A stretch of 64,000 nt of DNA from positions 3,224,001 to 3,288,000 of the forward strand of contig CBDCYF010000005.1 of NCBI GenBank assembly GCA_965224065.1. Direction: 5' to 3'. Source of the stretch: JAOTZA01 sp965224065 (GTDB taxonomy: Bacteria > Acidobacteriota > Thermoanaerobaculia > Multivoradales > JAHEKO01). The position numbers and the translations under genes were made by a program. Below the pieces are notes generated by a model. That model made no database searches, was not told where the DNA came from, and saw only the letters and a list, made by a program, of their open reading frames with translations. This document shows, piece by piece, positions 61,468 to 64,000 of this stretch (positions are counted from its first letter, which is position 1; each line of letters begins with the position of its first letter).

Positions 61468-62829
61468 ATGGCATCGGATGAAATCAGTTTTGTAGATTTG
61501 GTCGGCTTGGTCAGGCGCAGCCAAAAGAGGATCGCTGTCCTGGCGCTCCTGTTCGGGCTGGCCGCGTTTGTCTACTTTTGGTTTTTTGTGCCACCGGTGT
61601 TCACATCGACGGCAATGTTGGTCGCGAGAGTCAAGCCCGAGGGTCCGTTCGGCGTGGACATCTACCGCAGCCTGGTGGAGAGCGGCGGTGTCCTTCAGGC
61701 CGTATCTGATCGGCTTATCGGTGAAGGCGTGTTGGAAGAGGATGAGACGGTGCGACTCGGCGAGGACGTGGTCCTGCAAGAGAGCGGCCCCGACATCTCC
61801 GAGCATCTCCTTCAGCTTACCGGTATCGGCAAGACGCCGGAGAAGGCGGCCGCTCTCGCAAACACCTGGGCCGCGGTGACGCTCGAGAACGTCCGCGGGA
61901 TGCTACCTACACCTGCGCAAGACTCCGAGACGCTATTGGAGGGCGAGTTGGTCAACATTCGATCCACGCTCGAAGAGCTCGTGGACAAAAAAAACGAGTT
62001 TCTGAATGACTACGCCAAGCGAGAGGAAGATCTTTCGACTCACTGGGACGAACGGATCGCCGCTAAGCAGAGGTCCATCGAACAGGCTGGAGCGGCCTAC
62101 AAAGTGGAAACCCGGCGCAGGATGGAGGGGTTGATGTCCCCGCTTGCCTCCGGGCCGAGCGCGGGCGATTCGCTCGGCTCGGGGGAGTTCGCGACCAAAC
62201 TGTCGGAGGTGGTCACTCTGCGCGCGCAACTGGCGCAGACTCCCAGAGTCCTCAAACTCGAGAAGGCGGCCAGCGATGAGACGGTGTTGGATCTTCTTGC
62301 CAGAAACGTCAACGTCGGCGACGCCGATAACACTCTCGTTACGCAGGAAATCAACCCGCTTTACGATCAACTCGCCGTTCGTGCGCTCGAACTGGAAAGT
62401 GACCTGAAGAGAATGGCTGCGAGTCGTCTGCAAACGGTGTCCGAGTTGCTGGTCAATTTGGAAAAAATGCAGTGGGAGCGCGGCGCCGGCTTCGCGGCTC
62501 TGCGGGACGGCGGTCTCGTCGACCTGAAGATCCTCCGGCGGCGGCGAGCCGAGGCAATTGAAGAGCTCGTCAGAGAAAGAGCATCGACTCTCGCTCAAAT
62601 GGACCGGCGCCAGTCCGAGTTGGCGAACCTCGAGGGTCTTCTTAGCGCTCGGTTCAACACCGCAAGGGTCGGGGTCACGCTTTCCGAGCTCGACACCATC
62701 GACATAGTTGCGCCGGCGGTCCTCAATTCGGTCCCCAGGCCCAAAGGTGTTCTCCTTCGAGTATTGGTTGCGACGATTGTGGGGGCGGTTCTGGGTTTGG
62801 TGCTGGCTCTGTTTAGGTCGGTGACCTGA
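61468..62829 (+). CDS. Polysaccharide chain-length determinant (Wzz-like)
   Basis: A 453-residue protein with GGAGAG upstream of the ATG at 61468. A transmembrane helix at ~21-42 (IAVLALLFGLAAFVYFWFFV) is followed by a Wzz-type periplasmic region with long coiled-coil segments and a C-terminal membrane helix (LLRVLVATIVGAVLGLVLALF). The Pro-rich stretch VLNSVPRPKG before the last helix is a Wzz hallmark. No Walker motif or kinase domain is present. It is divergent from the dehydratase gene and convergent with an ECF sigma gene. It is the second Wzz-like protein in the locus. Confidence 0.85.
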   Translation: MASDEISFVDLVGLVRRSQKRIAVLALLFGLAAFVYFWFFVPPVFTSTAMLVARVKPEGPFGVDIYRSLVESGGVLQAVSDRLIGEGVLEEDETVRLGEDVVLQESGPDISEHLLQLTGIGKTPEKAAALANTWAAVTLENVRGMLPTPAQDSETLLEGELVNIRSTLEELVDKKNEFLNDYAKREEDLSTHWDERIAAKQRSIEQAGAAYKVETRRRMEGLMSPLASGPSAGDSLGSGEFATKLSEVVTLRAQLAQTPRVLKLEKAASDETVLDLLARNVNVGDADNTLVTQEINPLYDQLAVRALELESDLKRMAASRLQTVSELLVNLEKMQWERGAGFAALRDGGLVDLKILRRRRAEAIEELVRERASTLAQMDRRQSELANLEGLLSARFNTARVGVTLSELDTIDIVAPAVLNSVPRPKGVLLRVLVATIVGAVLGLVLALFRSVT

Positions 62830-62850
62830 CTTGAAAAAGATCGAGGCGGC

Positions 62851-63420
62851 TTACCCTCGGGCCATCGGTTCTCCGGCGACGCCTTCCTCGACCAGTCGAT
62901 CCAGGATCTTTCGAGCTTCCTGGATGCATCGGAACATCTGGACCCGCAGGGCGCCCTCGCTCTTGCCGAGCAGCTCGGCAAGCTGCCGGTAGGATTTTCC
63001 CTCGCCGACGTGCTGATCGATGAGATCACGGCAGGGTTTGCGAAGCTGCGCGAGGGCCGTTTGTGCCAGGCGGTGTTCTTCTCGCCGCAGAGTAGACTCC
63101 TGGGGGCCGGGACGCAGGTCCGCGATGTCGCTCTCCTCGGTCTGTTCGAACCGCTTCTTTCTCAGCCAGTCGATACACCGGCGTGCGGTCACGACTTCAA
63201 CAAAACCCCAGAATCGGTTCCCGGCGTCAAAGCCTGCTCTGTTGGCCGCCTGCCAGATCTGAGTCATCACTTCCTGTTCGACGTCCTGGCGGTCAGTGGC
63301 CGTCATGCGATAGCCGCGAAAACCGACGATCCTACGGACGCGCTCCCGAACGGCGCGAACGGCTTCAGGATCACCGCGGCGAAAGTTGGGACCGACGTTG
63401 CCGTCCGGTTCCTGACTCAT
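62851..63420 (-). CDS. ECF-type RNA polymerase sigma factor
   Basis: A 189-residue sigma-70 family protein with region 2 (VEQEVMTQIWQAANRAGF, plus FWGFVEVVTARRCIDWLRKKR) and region 4 (GKSYRQLAELLGKSEGALRVQMFRCIQEA), the helix-turn-helix that reads the -35 element. It should direct a specific regulon. The usual adjacent anti-sigma gene is missing; the closest candidate in the window is 36045-36737, 26 kb away. It is convergent with the Wzz-like gene, with 21 nt between the stops. Confidence 0.88.
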   Translation of the reverse strand: MSQEPDGNVGPNFRRGDPEAVRAVRERVRRIVGFRGYRMTATDRQDVEQEVMTQIWQAANRAGFDAGNRFWGFVEVVTARRCIDWLRKKRFEQTEESDIADLRPGPQESTLRREEHRLAQTALAQLRKPCRDLIDQHVGEGKSYRQLAELLGKSEGALRVQMFRCIQEARKILDRLVEEGVAGEPMARG

Positions 63421-63631
63421 CCTTACAGGTGTCTCATGGGAGATGACCCGTCCAACCTTGCCCTGCTGCTGGCCCGCACCGGTAAGTGTCTCACACGCGG
63501 TCAGGGTATCGGGGGCGGGCCGGTTCGTCCGTGATCCCCGTCACACCATCGTCCGCCCTGGTGTAGCATTTGAGGGCTTCCGCCGTCGGCGCCGGCCGGT
63601 GGTCCGGCGATCCAAGAGCCCCAAAGCCCTC

Positions 63632-64000
63632 GTGACCCGACGCGCCGTTTTCCTGCCGCTTGCTCTGCTCGCGATAGCTTTTTTTTGCGCGCTCTGGGTC
63701 CTCAGGGGCTCGCCGGACAGGATCTCCGGCGACGAGTCCACCTATGTCGCTATGGCCGAGAGCGTGGCGCTCGATTTCGATCTCCGCTTCGACGCGGGGG
63801 ACCGGCAGCGCCTGCTCTCCAACTCGATCGACGGACGCAAATCGGTGATCCTGCAACGGGCGCCGTTTGGTATCGCCTACTCCAAGCCCATCGTCTACCC
63901 ACTGGCCGGAGCCCCCTTCTATCGCCTCTTTGGCACCCGGGGCCTGGTGCTTCTCAACGCGCTTCTCCTGGGAGGCGCGGTGTGGCTTCTGGCTCGTTGG
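63632..64000 (+). CDS. Membrane glycosyltransferase-like protein (3' partial)
   Basis: The frame starts at GTG 63632 (or GTG 63599) and is open at the right edge; 123 residues are visible. A signal-anchor helix (residues ~4-24) is followed by an acidic loop with SGDESTYVAMAES, and then by a second hydrophobic stretch (LVLLNALLLGGAVWLLARW). The DE-containing loop after the first helix resembles the catalytic loop of GT39/ArnT-type polyprenol-dependent glycosyltransferases. The identification is tentative because only the N-terminus is visible. Confidence 0.6.
   Translation, partial: MTRRAVFLPLALLAIAFFCALWVLRGSPDRISGDESTYVAMAESVALDFDLRFDAGDRQRLLSNSIDGRKSVILQRAPFGIAYSKPIVYPLAGAPFYRLFGTRGLVLLNALLLGGAVWLLARW

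Overview
The window is high-GC bacterial DNA with dense coding on both strands and no rRNA, tRNA, CRISPR array or transposase that I can recognise. Outer-membrane biogenesis genes (TamB, an Omp85 protein) and a Wzx/Wzy-type surface-polysaccharide cluster indicate a Gram-negative cell envelope. The ASPIC/UnbV-FG-GAP protein, the TPR lipid- or surface-associated protein, very large DUF11-type repeat proteins and S74/IGIGT-type fibre proteins together resemble gene content seen in Acidobacteriota. That phylum assignment is an inference from gene families and has not been tested by a marker gene.

Layout. 1-5.6 kb: the end of an exported collagen-like protein, a family 2 glycosyltransferase, a CADD/TenA-like enzyme with an upstream sugar C-methyltransferase (minus strand), a Trm112-like small protein, a 161-bp palindromic element and an O-antigen ligase-like protein. 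6.0-16.3 kb: a tightly coupled plus-strand run of tlyA, nadK, tamB and an Omp85 gene, in which each start codon overlaps the previous stop, followed by an FG-GAP/UnbV protein. 16.4-36.7 kb: a surface-protein region. It holds two paralogous giant DUF11-type proteins (2,612 and 1,481 residues), a TPR protein between them, two copies of a two-gene cassette (small exported companion plus fibre-like protein), a third fibre protein with an S74 auto-processing domain, and an anti-sigma-like protein with two zinc-binding motifs and an extracellular C-terminal domain.

36.9-62.8 kb: a surface-polysaccharide locus. It has two phosphoglycosyl transferases (WecA/MraY type and PglC type), a Wzx flippase, several Wzy/O-antigen ligase-like proteins, two Wzz-like chain-length proteins, two GT4 glycosyltransferases, three sulfotransferases, a membrane sulfatase, a polysaccharide deacetylase, a nucleotidyltransferase, two methyltransferases and a set resembling PglF/PglE/PglD/PglC (4,6-dehydratase, DegT aminotransferase, NeuD-like acetyltransferase, short phosphoglycosyl transferase). 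Together they suggest a sulfated polysaccharide or glycan started with a bacillosamine-like di-amino sugar. 62.8 kb to the end: an ECF sigma factor without a neighbouring anti-sigma gene, and the 5' part of a membrane glycosyltransferase-like gene that runs off the window.

The most unusual items are the duplicated companion-plus-fibre cassette with its S74 and anti-sigma neighbours, the five nearly identical ~385-bp repeats in the giant gene, the separation of the UnbV and TPR genes by that giant gene, and the 161-bp palindrome directly after the Trm112-like gene.
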